A stretch of DNA of 64,000 nt from Cristatella mucedo (lineage: Eukaryota; Bryozoa; Phylactolaemata; Cristatellidae), in the NCBI GenBank assembly GCA_009760855.2, contig WPIO01000005.1, positions 8,404,001-8,468,000 of the forward strand. Direction: 5' to 3'. The first letter of the stretch is position 1; the number at the start of each line of letters is the position of its first letter. The position numbers and the translations under genes are program-made. The notes below the pieces were generated by a model. It saw only the letters and a program-made list of their open reading frames with translations, was not told where the DNA came from and searched no databases. Below are positions 19,801-34,800 of the stretch, one piece after another.

Positions 19801-22800
19801 CCGGCCTGAACAAGGAGTTGTACGCAGCAGCTTCAAAGGCACTCGCTTGTCCTGATCGGCTTCCGGCTTCGACTTCGTACGGCCCATAGAGTACAGACAG
19901 GCAGAAGATGGTGGATACAGCCCAGCCAGATAAGTTATATAACTGAAAGTAGATAAATTCTGAGCAGATGTTTCAGTCTTTACTTCCGATCAAAACAATC
20001 TATTGGACGCTCTGTAATTCAAATAAAAGTAGCTGCTGCTACCAAATTTGCAAGGGTAATGCAGTTTATCAATCTTCAAACAGCAGGAAAATTAAATATA
20101 TATACTTCTGCATCAAGATCAATCCGATTTAAGATATTTTTTTTTAATAAAAGGACAATGATAGCAGGTTAACTTCATGATCTCTGGCTCGCGGGAAGAT
20201 AACAAGATAAAAAATGTAGCTGACGCTGGGATGCATCATCTTGATGAAAGAATTTTAGATTTCTTCGACAGCATATATACATTGGATTGTGCCTTTAGAA
20301 AGAATATGCAAATGCAAAGACCAGTATTTAATAATCTTTGTACTGTATACCATTTTTTCCTATTACTATTATCTGTAGCAAAGGTTTCTTTCAGGCGCCA
20401 AATTTTACACATTGGCTGTGCTTATTACTTAAAGTGTAGTTTCACACTTCTAGTTTATTGTTTTAAATTTTTAGCAATTAACGAGTACACGAGCTTCTTT
20501 CAAAGTCATATTAACTTGAAAAACTAAATGATTGGATGAAAAAGGTCGTACAGCTGAAGTGTTCTTGCTTTAGCTATATTACGGATGGGATTAAGAATAA
20601 AGTAGTTAACAAATATTAATCAAGTAATAGTAAATATTAGTCCGGCGGTTGTCACAGTATTCCCACTTAAAGTAACTCTTTTTTAAGCTCGGTAATTCAT
20701 AGACCGCGGCGAATGCGGGCACTTAATGAGATGATCAGAAAGATATTGCTCGATCAGCTGCACAGCCGTAATGATCTAGAGCAACCGAAAAAAATGTGAT
20801 ATTGATTAATAAAAAGATCCGACTACTGCCTAGAGTTTACGCCAGCAGAGAGCTTCTATTTTACATGCTATAGCATGGCTTTATCAAACGCATGGCTTGA
20901 CTTCTCATTGATACCTAGAAAGACTTCTTCCTCTCAGACCAGCGGTTCTCAACCCGTGGGTAGCGAGCCCTTTGTGGTCGAACGACCATTTCACAGGGTT
21001 CGCCGAAGATCATCAGAGAACAGGCATTAGAAAATTTTGCACGCAATAATTTTATGGTTGGGGCTCGCCACAACGTGAGGGTCACGGCATTAGGAAGGTT
21101 GAGAACCACTGCCCGCAGACCCTCGCAGTAGGATGAATGCTTCGCCAATGTCGCTCATTCGAAGAATATCACAGACGGCGAGCTGATATAAAATTCAGTT
21201 TTACAAAAATCTTAGGCAGCTAAATCAATCTCTTATTCTAGTAGTATCCTAGTGCTTCATTTCATGCTGTGAATAGTTTTCTATGTTTGTTGCTTACTCC
21301 CTTAGCTATCGTCCTTAATTGGCAGGGTAAGCTGCCAATCTACCGGCCTGTGCAATCAGGCACTAGCAGCTGGTGCGAAACTCTGCAGCTAGGCTTGTCT
21401 GTTGTGAGCGTCGCAGCTGCCCCATCTCACCCCTTCTCGACGACCTGCACTGGCTCCCAGTCAAGCAAAGCATCGACTTCAAGGTTTTGTTGCTCACTTT
21501 TAGGTCCTTTTATTCTTTGGCGCCAGCCCACCTATCAGATCTACTTCCCCACCGGGCTAAGCGTCGTACTACCCCTTTTTCGGAATCTAATTGTCTACTT
21601 GTACCTCGAGCAAATTTCAAATCCTTTGGAGACCGTGCCTTTAGTTCGTATGCTCCCAAAGCCTAGAACTCACTTCCGACTTGCATCACGACATCCGTGA
21701 CTTCACCACATTTAAAAAGAAACTAAACTAAGAAACTAAAGAAACTAAAACGCATCTATTCCTCACAGCGTTTTGTGGGTCTATGTGATTCGACCTTTGT
21801 GTGCTCATGCGTGCTGACACTTGCATTCTGATCCTGTGCATATCACCCCTAACCATGTTATTCTTGTTGTTTATTGAGTATGCTACCACGAACCATTCAA
21901 TCGTGCTTCATTTGCAGCAAATGTAAAGTGCCCATAAAGAGATTGAGTTCTCCGAGAGTGCTATATAAAAAATAGTATTATTATAATTACAGTAATTTCT
22001 AGTTGCGTTAGATGATAGCTGCTAGTTTAGAACTACGAGCCAAAGGCAATGGAGCTTTGAGTATAGTTGAGCTCAGCTCTCGATTAACTCGTGCCATGTC
22101 CTCGTAGGTCGTCGATCTACAGTCACAAATGCACGCAGGCTGTACATATTCGATAGCGTATTAGAGTTAATTTTAAACATAAATATTCTGAGAAGTAGGG
22201 TAACAACTTCGGAAAGGGCTACGTTTTCACAGCGAGACTCCGATTTCATCAACCTCAGCCGCCTGGAATGCCTTCCATCTCTACCGTAAGCCTAGTTGCC
22301 ACCACAAGACGCTGACTCAGAAGCTTTTACCTACAGAACGCGAACCTCCCTACGGCTGTCTTGAGCCACCTGACAATTCAAAAAAGTGGAAACCTTCTTG
22401 GAAAGCCTTCCATGTCCGATGCCAGGCATCAAGTCTGCTAAGGCGATTAACGTCATTAGCCTCACGAGCCGCACTAGCATTGTACGAAGGCAGCTCTGCT
22501 AGAAGCCTGATAATTTCCAGGGAGTGCTGCTATGCGAATACGAGGCTCCAATACGAGGAGCGAGAGAACGCCGCTACTATTCGTATAGCGGTAAGGCCTT
22601 CTAGCCCCAGTCCACAGCCACTAGCTTTGCAGCATGCACGGCTGGTTGCTCTAATCCTTTCCACGGACTATATTGGAGAAAGTTTAGGTAGATAGGTTTA
22701 CTAGCTACATCTTTCGCGATAACATGCATTGAAATTTGCCGCTCAGTCAACCTACGTCACAAGATGGGCATTTGGTACCAGTCGGTTTTACCAAGATGCT

Positions 22801-25800
22801 CCTAATGGTTCTACACTGCGCCGTTTTCTTTCCTAAGTTCGGAGGTAGACTATGTACAAAACCGAACTTACTTTCAGATTAATGTCTGGGTAATTTGGAT
22901 CTATTTGTTTGATGATCGATGCGTACAAGTTACTACTATTACTATTGCATTATCAGTAGATGGGCGACCGTCGACTGAAGTCTCTATTTATGGCTGTTCC
23001 TATTACCCATTTCAGAGGATTTAGAGGACTAGTAAACCTTGCAGGAACCGCACTGCAGAAGCGATACCAGGGAATAGCCACAATCGTGCAGGACAAACTT
23101 TCGATAGTGAAGGCTGGCCCTCGTAGATATTTTCAAAAGTTGTCACTGAAACGTGAGTCATTAAAAGCTATAGATTAAAACCAATCAGGTCGATGCTTGG
23201 CTGAGAACTCTAAAACTCGGAGAAAATAACTAGTTTGCGGTGGCTGTGACGCTCTTTTGGAAGTTCCTGAACTGCGCATGTCTCGCCATTGGTTTAAATC
23301 ATTCAAAGTGAGTAGCAACGCTGATGTCGACGTAGGAAAACTGACCAGAACATTGTCTCTTTATTTGCGAGTCCAGCTTACCGGCCGTAAAGGACTCTTT
23401 CCCGTCATCCGATGAAGCACATATCCCAAAAGTATGCCAACGCCATAGGGCGCGAAGCGAATCCAAGGCTTCGTGTAATAGTCAGCAAACCAGACGCCCT
23501 TTTCAGTTGAGCTGTAAGTACATGACAGGGCTGACAGCTCTCGGAGCTGATTTTCACGCTGTTCAGCTTAGTCGCGCTATTTTCAGCAGAGAAGAAGAAG
23601 AAGAAGAAGAAGAAGAAGATGACGACGACGATGAAGCGAAGCAAAGAGAATCGCAGCTCAAGGTACTTTCAGGAATTACGGCCTGGGTATCCAGACTAAA
23701 GTGAACCTAATACAAATGCGACTAGTCGAACCTAAAGATGAGATTCGTAACAACTGCCGCACTCAAGCAAAGTTTTACTCCAGGAAAAGAGTGCAGGTCG
23801 ATTTAATTATCTTCCACTGCAAAACTACGACCTTGAGCTACAAATCTGAGATACAGCGGCCGGCTCCTTTCCAGCATCAGTGAAGTGCCTAGACTGAGAC
23901 TGGGTTTTCGTAGAGTGCTAGTCAAATCTCACATTATTCTTCGTTCCAATGAAGATTAAGAAAGAGTGTAGTGAGTTATTCAGATACAGATCTGCTTAGG
24001 TCAGAGTGTTTACTTTTTGTTTAATGCATCCTCCTTAATAAACATAAGGGATGAATTAGAATAGAGCTAGACGGATGGCCTTCAGCATAATTTAAAAGAT
24101 AAGACAAATCGCCCCGACCAAGGTCTGACTGAGGTCGTGGGCTCGAGCCCCGAGGCATATGGGAAGCGCCTGAATAGTAATTAAGTTCTCTTGGGGTGCT
24201 ATATAAATGAATTATATATATTATATATAAGTGACGTGGATTAGTCTTTTGACATATACAATAAATAAAGTTGCCACAATTTAATTTTTCTTTTTTATTG
24301 AAAATTCTACAAAGCGAGGGGCGACCGAGCCCCGCATCTTGCTCGGTTCTTACTTGCTGAATAGACCATGCAAATTATTATAAAATATTGATTCATATTA
24401 AATCAAAACAATTCTGATCTTTAATCAAAGCGCTGAGCAAGAAAAATCAGCACAAATAAAGCATGCACTACCAATGATATTGCACTTCACAAGCGTCACT
24501 GAAAATTTTGAGCTCAATATCACAAACTGACGCTCAGGAGGCAATACAAATTGCGATACAATGTTAAGATATCAGGAAAAAAATCATATGTATTATTAAA
24601 AAACCTAATTAAAGCAAGAAGTTCTTAATAACACAATTTTTATTTTTCGTAATTGCACTGCCAAGCAAGTAACTTCGGTTTCAGTAGCTCAAAGATTGAC
24701 TCATGTCGTGCTCGATTACAAGTTACCCGAATATTCTTTCCGTCGCTTCAGTGGAGCTGGAAGACTTTCTGGCTTCTTTGAAGCAAATGTGTTAATACGC
24801 AGCTGTACGATCTTGACAATAAATATTAAGACCAAACTAGCTCTTTTTTTTGGGCAACCACAAGATCACGGAATAAAAATCTGGCACTCCAGAGGAGTAT
24901 ATCGTAAGCAGTAGTCAGTAATGCATGTTTTCGTGGCGTATAGCGGTAGGTAGATTCTAGCTCTGCTCAAGACAAATAAGCGTCCGTTTCCCCGCAGACC
25001 CGTGCCTCTACTAGTAACTGCGAAAACAGTTTAATACTAATTCACAGGTAAAACAGTAAGCACAAATTAATTTTTAATTCACTCTAGCATAGGATTTAGC
25101 CGTGTACTAAACCGTGGTAAGCCATAACCATTCTTTACCTGTTCAGTAGCTAGGCAGCAATCTTTTTCTGTTACAATGTAAGTAGAAATAAAAAGCAAGG
25201 ACTAAACCCTCATTTTCTCTCGGAAAAGTAAAAATCTCACGTAGTCTAATAAAAATAAATAAAAAAATATTCATGCTAGCATATAAATGAAGGCCCTACA
25301 ATTTTTAACGTGAATTAGATTATTAATACTTTATAAACCGAGAGAAAAAAGACAGACTACTCACGTTTGTGCCGAAAATGGTCCGACCTGAAAGTTGTCG
25401 CGAACAGATACGACTGCAGAGCTTACAGTGCTCGCAATCACCATAGTAACTGTCAGGCCGATCCCTGCGTACTTGAACCTGAAAAATTGACAGAGAGGTA
25501 AGAAAACCGTGATAGAAGTACCAACAGATTAATTTAAGCGCATATTAAAATGAAAGAAAGGACGATATATATTTTTATTTAAGGGTACTTTACCCACTGT
25601 GTAAACTAGGCAGAAAGAAATAGATTGACAGGAATCTATCCACCCATCTTTCCACCTACCTACCTATGTATGTATGTATGTATGTATGTATGTATGTATG
25701 TATGTATGTATGTATGTATGTATGTATGTATGTATGTATGTATGTATGTATGTATGTATGTATGTATGTATGCATCTATCTATCGATAGATCTTTCGGCA

Positions 25801-28800
25801 TATAGCTAGTCAATGCCATAGAAAAAGTCACGGAAAACTCAAAACTTACTTAGGAAGGGGCCCGAGTTTCCGCTGACCTAGCTTGTAAGCCCGCACTATT
25901 GACGGATGATCTTTCTGTCCTTTCCCAATGTGGCGACACCTCTAATGGAGGAAAAAAGGAAGAGAATATTTGCTGGGGTTGAGTTTGGCAGAACATGTTT
26001 GATTCTCTCTCGCTTTGCATAATGTCTCACTTGTAGTCTCTATCCAATGAAATTTAACTATCAATGGCGAGAGTACATTGTGACATTCGTTTATACGTAA
26101 GGGGGAGGGCTCTTTTAAAACTGGTCAGTGCTTGCAAGTGAATCAGCAATGACTTTTGTTTATTAGTCAATCTAATTTACGGACATTCAAAAATTATCCC
26201 AGTACATTTTCATTTTAGGGACTACTCAGAAAGATGTATTAGGAAGGATGAAGCGTGCTCGCTCTCACTCAACGGTATATTGGTAGACATCGATGCAAGT
26301 GACGCATGGCAGATACAGTAATCGTTTTGTCTACATGCGAGAAGAAGCGTTCGTTTATAAGCGTAGGACAAGTAAAAGTCTTGTTCACCATGATGCTGCA
26401 TCATTAGTACCTGTAGAGAAGCCACACAATGAGTGGAGTGACGATGTAGAATTGCATGTCATTCGCAAGATACCAGCTCCATCCCATGCACTATAAGGAA
26501 CAGAATGGGCAATGCCAGTCACTTCAAATAGCCTAGCCATTGCCAATTTGTCAACAAACTGGAATCAAGAGCATTCAACACGCTGCCACGGAATGCTATA
26601 CGGCTTGCGTTTAGAATGAATCACAAGCGAAATCTATATGGGCTCACATTGAAATATGAACGTAGAACAAGTGGCTGAACAAATGGAATGCAAAACTTTA
26701 TTTGTCACCTACAATAAATTCCCCCTAATTTAGCAACCATTAATTAATAATTGAAAGCGGAGGTTAAATAAACGTACCGAAAGGTCAGCTCCCGTGGCTC
26801 CTGGAACGAAATTGTTGATATATAATAGGTTTGTCCACCAATAATTGTCGCAAATCGGATCCATAGAGTCATTTGTGGGCCAAGATGGCCCATCGTAGAT
26901 ATATACAGCCAGACAGGTCCAAATCATTAGAAGTAAGGCATACGGAGCAGTTAGCCTGAAAATTAACACTTTAATGATGACTCGCGCATATAATTTAAAA
27001 AATGATGTGCGTGATTGCACTGTGTGTCGTGCAGAACTGCTGCTAAACTCAGCCGCATGGCAGGGATTTCGTCCGAGAAAAATTCAACAACTACACCAGA
27101 AGGTGGCAGCATGAATTTCTAATGAGCGTACGCATGGTAAAGAGAGAGGAGATGTATTACCTTAGAGGAGGAAGGATTTCAGGAAAAGGGTAGTATTAGC
27201 TTTTGCACGCAAGCTGGACATGACTAACCTTAGGTAGCGATGCACGTAAAGCATTACCCATTCTTGCGCTCGCAGCTTTCCATTTTTCTTGTCCACCTCT
27301 TTCAGCAATAGATAGGTAACGAGAAGACCACTGAAAGTGTGTTCAAAATTTTCCGCACATTAAATCACTTTTGAGCAGACAGTGACTCATTCATTACGTA
27401 TGCGTCATCGGCTGAAGCTAGACAAGATTACCAGTAAAAGCATGAGAGGCAAAAGCACAGTAAGTGTCACCAACGAAACGTCTGAAATGGGCCGACGTAC
27501 GAGCAGATGCTGACTGCGCACGAGTGGAGGCCCCCTTTTAGGGAGCATTTATTAACTCGCCTCGCGCTGTCTCAAAGGGAATTCAGATCAAACATAGCAG
27601 GATGCATTTCTGCACGTTTCACACTTCGTCATCACTGGCCTGGCAGCCATCATTCGGTCGCGTTCGGAAGTTTACAATCTGCAGCCAGCTTGGACGCTCA
27701 TTCAGGTTATTTTCCAGTATAGCTTGTGGCTTCAGAGCATTATTGCATTCTAATAGTACTTTGCTACCACAACAGCTATCGAGCGATTAAAAGAGCTCCG
27801 ATCCTCTGGTCTGTTTGCAAAGCACCCTCGTGATTACCGTCTTCCGCCAAGTGCAAGCGAGCAATACCAACCGTTCGAGTGGGATAATGGCTTTCTGACC
27901 TATGCACTTTAAAACCAGCAGAAATAGAACTTAGGACTTTAACACTGTGAATAGGTTTTTCTTTGACTAAATGAAAAGCTACTATGAAGAAATGATTGTA
28001 ACGGTCGAGAACTTGACATTACGCTTCTTAAAGCCTCAAAAGTCGCTAGAATTCATTTGGTCGCCAACTGACCCAACATCGAGCCACAAAGCGAAGGAAA
28101 GCAGCAAATCACTTCAGCACGTCTAGATTACCGTAGCACCAACATTGTTCATTAGACTGCCTTCCCAGCGCTGAACGAGTGGGAATTGTGGGGCTTCGGG
28201 CGATAAGTGGAACAGACGCATAAAAGCGAAGAAGAAGAGCTGCTTGAGCGAGAAAAGAAGTCCGCCCACGGAAGTCTGCGGCAGAAGCCAGAAAGAATTA
28301 CCTAAATAGGAAAGAGCCGGAGAGCCGAGGAGCAAAACCACGTGCTGTAAAGAATCTCTGAGCGAATAAGCAGACTTCAAAAGCCAATCTAGAATCGCTG
28401 AATGAATCTGAAGGTACGAGTAAACTGACCAGCGCCTTCGCCAGGTAAGCTAGGCTTAGCAGCAAAGAAGCTACGACGGTCGTAGATTCGGCAAGATTTC
28501 CATATAGTTACAGTTGTACGCTCTCAGCAAATTGAGCGCTTTGCGCGCTTGGCAGAAGATCATAAAATTGAGAAGCCTGAAAACCTGAGTGTAGGACCTA
28601 GCGACGAAGCTCAATGACCGATGTCCTGAAATCCTCTATCACCGGTGCAGAGTTATTTGTGTTGACCCTTCTTTTATATATAACCGAGACGTATCGCTTC
28701 AAATCCTTTCCTTGCCTGCTACAAGCTGGGTGATAGCCACGAAGGCTCATATGATGCCATATAAAAGAGACTCTTGAATAAGCTAATCTTTACTTTAATT

Positions 28801-31800
28801 TAATCCTCCGTAGAGCTGTCTCTGCGCCCAAGTGCACTTGCGTTTCTTTGTAATAATAATAATGCACTTGATAAAGCGCCCTCAGAGAACTCAATCTCTT
28901 TCTAGGCGCTTTACATTTGCTGCAAAGAGAAACGCGATTGAATTGACAGGGATTATGTTCTCCCAGTGAACTGTCCAAGAGTATTATTATTCAATTTTTG
29001 AAGAGTAGGTTCACTAGCAATCCAGTCATTCAAGAAATTACTGATTCACAGCGGATGTGATGATAAAGGAATATAATATAGAATGAATATGCATCAAATA
29101 AAATGAAAGAAAAGTAAGCCCGGTGTCGTAAAAGCAACCGGCAGAGTCCGATTTTAGAAGGAGGAACAGAACTCTACGCATCTATGACAGAAAAGATTTT
29201 TCATTGCTGATGTCAAGTTTACTTCCACGCTCAGAAGAAAATAACTGTGAGCGCTATATTTCCTGTGAGCACTTAAAGGAGATCAGCCAACAGGTAACCG
29301 GATTTTGAGTTCCCTACGATAGCCACATTACCAAGTTTGAGAGTGCAGTTAGGCAAGGACGCCGTTCACCTCATGCTGATGGTGTCGTAAAATTATTATA
29401 ATAGTAAATAAAGATTATTCTCACCAGCCTTTAGATAAGGTCCTTAAAATTATAAAAGAAAGCAAACCAAATAAAATATATTATGTTATAATTAAAAAAT
29501 TATTGGAATGGTAAGAATTTTGAATGCTTGAAGTTTTCACCCATATTTTGAACGCGGAATGTACTCATCTGGCCATGCTTTATATATGTGCTTTAGTATT
29601 CCATGCATGAAAATAAAATTCTATTAATTTATTCTCACTCTAAATTTACGTATAGGCTACCGGTCTCAAAGGGTCTGTAAAATCTATTTGCACAATTATT
29701 GCTTATCGTGCCCGTACCCTAGTGCTTCAATCGGAAACACTAGATTGGAGATACCAAAGATGTCTTTGAGACGCAGAAGTGATGCATGTAATTCGAGTAA
29801 CGCAATTTGACAAATCTATATTGAGGTGCACCAATAGTTATCTTCTTTATCTGCATGCAGATCTTAAAACACTCATTATTTCGGATGATTCATCGCAACG
29901 TCTCACCGATTACTGAAGACCACTGTATGAATTAAATTCATACAAATTTTGCTTATGGTGAAAGAGAACGACAAAGAAAAAGAGAGAATAAAGCATTCTT
30001 TAATGTTAAGAATACTTCTATATATAGCTAGCCAACTTCAAATGCATACCCATCAAAATTGCTTCTGGACGTTAAAACGGAAAAACTTTTAAAAGCTATA
30101 CTGTAACATTTTGATGAAAGATTATTACATATTATTTATGATTAATAATTTTATTAAAAAGTAAGTATATAAATAACAAAAGACAAACTAATGATGAAGC
30201 TGCAATCCATGACAAGCAGATTTATTGCTCAGCACAATATCCACGTAGGCTGTTAAAACCAGTGCAACCGCGAAAACTTACCTTAGAAGAAAAAACGAGT
30301 CTACACAGACTGTGCCATTGACCATGAACTGAAAACTTGTACGACGAACTGTTTGGGTTAGAAATGTTGCTGGATTATCTAAAAATAAGCTTCAACATAA
30401 CTGGCGTGCATCCAGAATTATGTGCATCAATTATCTTAATCAGTAGTCTTTTTCAAACCAAATCACAGTTAGGGCTTTTGAATTTTCTGTTCTGGGAGAT
30501 GGACTTCATGCCGTGTGACCATCTATTGTGGCCGAAGCTGCAACCCAGCACGGCCCGGCACGACCCTATTATGAGTCGCATCATTGGGGCTCCTCCAGCC
30601 TACTGAGCGCCTCGTGCGCGGCCATGCGAACCTGTTCGCTAGCGGTCCGGTTCTCAAGCTAGACCAGGTATTTGACGTAAGAGTGGACGCTGGGCTGTCA
30701 TGGTCCTGCTAATAAGGTGAGCCCCGATGCCCTGATGCTAGGGGGACTGATGGGCGAGGCACGGTGCTCGCTCTTTACGGCCGAGGTCGTAGGTTAGAAT
30801 CCTACAGGGGCAATCCTTAATAGCCAGCTGCAAACGTAGAGATATCCGTTAAGGCGCTTCTGCAGCTATTCAAATGAGTCTGCTAAATCATATAGTATTA
30901 TTATTATCACTATATCGTGCCGCTGTGACTTCCAGCCACTAGTCAGCAGTAGGGATGGTTGGAGCTAATGGTGATTGGTTGCCAGACGACTCTTGCTTGG
31001 CGGACTGGGAGTCTTACCTGGGCAGCTGACGGTCTTGTGGCTCGGCGTCACAGTCACTATCGCTGGTCGGATGTCTTGCGGTCTCACTAGCTATACAAAG
31101 AATGATCTACTGGCTGGTCGGTAGTCCATCGATTAACCGCGCTAAATATTACTGGGAATGTCTCGTGTCTGGCTTACAGAGTGCTTCATTTGCTTACATA
31201 AGCCTGCTTGTACGATCCACTCGCTTCTCCTGTCAGTGCTCTCTCAACGCCAGCTCGTCAGCTACGAGTCATCTTCAGGTGGCAATCGCCAAAAACGCGC
31301 AACTTGCTTCCAACACCGGTCAAAAACTGGCAGCGACTTTGAATCATATTAATATCAGCTGAAGACGTGTCTGCTTCAGTTAACGTTTCAATTCACCCAA
31401 GTGAAGTTGTCTATGCTGTTCCTGGGTGCTTTGCATGCTTGCTCGTCCATGATTCAGTGCACGTTACTAGCCTGGCATCTAAATGGTGGCCCGGAGAGTC
31501 ATCTCCATGCTTGCTTTCGCATCTTTGCTTGACCTAAATCTGGCAATCGCTTGCTTTTGCAAGCTTGTCTAACGCTTCATACCTTTCATGTCCCTAACCT
31601 TTGGCTACTTATTCTCTTGCAGTGAGTTGTAAAGTACCTGGATCGAGACTAAGTTTACTTCGTAGACCATACATTAGATGCAATCACTGCTCAAGCAAGC
31701 CATTCTTCTGTTTGAGAATGTGCGACAATTTAAAAAAAATTCCGGTTAATCGTAAGCTCACAGAATACGATTGTAGTCGGGAAAATCAGAGTGGTCAAAG

Positions 31801-34800
31801 ATAATAGTGCAGTTGCAATAAGGCAAAAATTCTTGCGAGAGATTCAAATTTAAATAAAACTATCAACGCCTCTTGTAATAGAGGCACTGACCGTATGGAT
31901 ACAATGATTCGAAGTAATGGAAGGAACTCGGAAGGGGTAGAGGCAGATACAAATTAATGAACTTTATGACTCCAGCCTCCTCTTTTGAGATCTAGGTTTA
32001 ACTCTCGGCAAAGACTAAAATAATTCTTCGCTCTTTTAAGCTGCTACATCCCTGTGGGTAGTTAAGGAATGGAGCAGCCAGCGTCTGGCTCAGCAAAAAA
32101 TGCGTTTATTTTAGATAACTCGTGGATTAAGACTAACTTGAATTTTAATGCATCTTTTTATTTGTTGGTCTTTATCTGGATCTTGTTCCGCGTCTAATGA
32201 GATTTGTATCTGTAAAACCGAAGGCATCAAAGAGAAATTGGTAACACAAGCTCCTTACCTTTCAAAAAAATTTAGCTTAACAACTATTAAGGAATCGGAG
32301 TAGCTAATAGTGGAGCGCTGCGGAAAAGAATGGTGATAGAAAGCCGGGTTTCCCTGCCAAATTTGCGACCGAATAGACTTTTCTGGAGTTTGCCCGGGAA
32401 CTCGGCAGGACACAGCTCCAGCAATCGCTAAGAGCAAACAATCATAGAAACCTGAAGCTGATGAATTCACACAGGCACATTGAAGCTAGCTTTAAAAAGC
32501 TTACTCGAATACTTTCTTTATTCAATTTTCATAAAAAATTGGTTTTGGAAATCACGAACATTCAAAACTTCTACGTAATGACGGTGGCGTTATCGACGAA
32601 AAATAGCAGCTCAGCGTATAAACGCACTCTCGCTTGCAGTTACTTAAAAAGAGCCGGGCTAGCGAAAGTGCTGCAAGACGCTCTTGTGGTGCTCTTACAA
32701 TTCCTCTATTCTCTCCACTGCTCCGGAACAGCAACTCGAATTTTGCAATGCTGTGGCAGCTTAATGAATCATCAGGAATAATTACATTCAAGTGGCGGGT
32801 GTCAAATTTGGAAGTGAGCTCACGCGGTCATCCTTTTTAAACTCTGAAAAGACACTGCAGCAAACTTGTAATACTGAGAAATGTTTTTGTTAGCTTCTTA
32901 CGCAATGACGCCTACTATCCTCTGCCGACTTTGGAAAATCCTGTGAGCTATTACTTCAATTCATCATTCTATTACATTCCATTACCTACTCAATTGCCCT
33001 CCCTCCTGACTCATATATGCATTACACTTTTGCTTCTTTGCCTCGGATGAAGTTTATTGGCTACAGAATGCATACCGAAAGCCACTTGGCTTTGAGTGGG
33101 CTATAGAAAATTCTCCTGAGTAGCACTCACTAAGTATTTGTGGAGTTATAGATGAAGGTACAATAAATTATATTAAATTGCATAGCATTACATTACATTA
33201 TGATTAATAAGCGTCGTATTGAATGTGACTAAGGCTAAGAGAATGCACACAAACCTATACAAAATGACCATAGAGGTGGACTCTGTACATTCTTAGTTTT
33301 CGGTTGCCTGTAAAGAAAAAGACAGTAGTACCGACTAAAGAGAATTACTTCGTAATTCTAAAGTAATCTACCGAGCCCCTTCAATAGATACAACTGTTGG
33401 TTGATTTTAATCCGTTGAAGCAGAGCTTGCTCCTAATAACGATGATCATGTTGATTTCTTGGCCTATATTTTAGCACGAGTGAACTTAGATTGAGCTGCA
33501 GGACACGAAAGCCGTTTGAAAGTCAATTTACCGTTACGCATCGCGACTAGATGCTAGCTTTTTCACTTCGCAGATCTCGGATTTGGGGACCTCATAATAC
33601 GCAAGACAAAAATTATGAATTGAAATCTAAGCCTAAATTTAATCCTAATTTAAAAATTATTGGTCTCAAAGTTTTCAATTACATGCTTATTTAATCATTA
33701 GTTAGGGCTGAAATTCTTAGAGGAAGCAGCAGGCAATCATGCATGCACATACCTGCGTCATTAATTGAGTAGACGTAGGTATGGCCCAGAATTACCCAGC
33801 ACATGCTCAGAAATCTGATTCCGTTAAGGCACCCCAGACTGGATGACTCTGGTTGGGATGTGCTGAAAAGCTTTTTACCATTTGAGTAGACCGAGAAACT
33901 CAGAAGGAGTCGAGAATAAATACCTGCAATGGATAAAGGAAGCGAAGTGGCAATCGGTGCTTTTCTTAATGATATTAATACAAACAACAACAATAATAAT
34001 AAACGTGTACAGCGCCATAAGAGAAATTAATTTTTTCTAGGCACTTCAATTCTAACTCAGCTTGAACAGCTCAAAAATTCTAAGTTTGAACAGCTCATAA
34101 ATCCTGAAGAAGTTCATCGCAGAGAGTCTGATGAAAGTCCACGTGTGATTTCTACGAAGAGCTTCTTAAAAATCTGGCTTGGTCTGAGTCATGAGAAACG
34201 CTTTGATTATTGCGCCCCCATGCATTGGATTTTTTGTCATCTATCAACTTCTAACTGGTCCTACCACAATTAGAGAGGACGCTACCCAGGCTGCATTCTT
34301 ACGCTTAGAGAGTCCGGCTCAGATAGCCCGATGACTTCATACATATTATTCAGACTTTCCTAGCTAACGGTGAAAGGCAGCTAAACAGATTACTCTTTCG
34401 TGGTAAAAAAAATCAAAGGCAAACCTCTTAAACCTAGATTTTTTATCAAATTTATATTTAACTGTCTCTTGTAAATCCCGGTAATCGGGACGGACCTTAT
34501 CTAGAGAGCACTGGTGCAGTTGTTACTTGGACTTGATTCCAAGTAGTAAAAATTAAAGGTTCAGTCAACAATTCTATGGCATCAGTTTCAGCGACAGTCT
34601 CTGCATACACTTATCAGAGCATGCAATAGCCCAGGATGCTGACGTTCTCTTCTCCTATTTGTTCAGCTAATTGTCAATGCAAACAAAAGACTGCAATATT
34701 TATGTAGCTGAAGCGATTTTAAACTGAGGTAGGAATCTGAGTTACATATTGAGCTAATATTTTCATTTAAAAAATACCCCGGATGGACGAATGTCTTTAA

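Noticed and set aside
28123-28380. 85-codon - strand frame in a gene 2 intron ([12 protein letters not shown])
   Set aside because: It looks hydrophobic, but the exon needed at this point ([12 protein letters not shown]) is at 27229-27330 with perfect phases.
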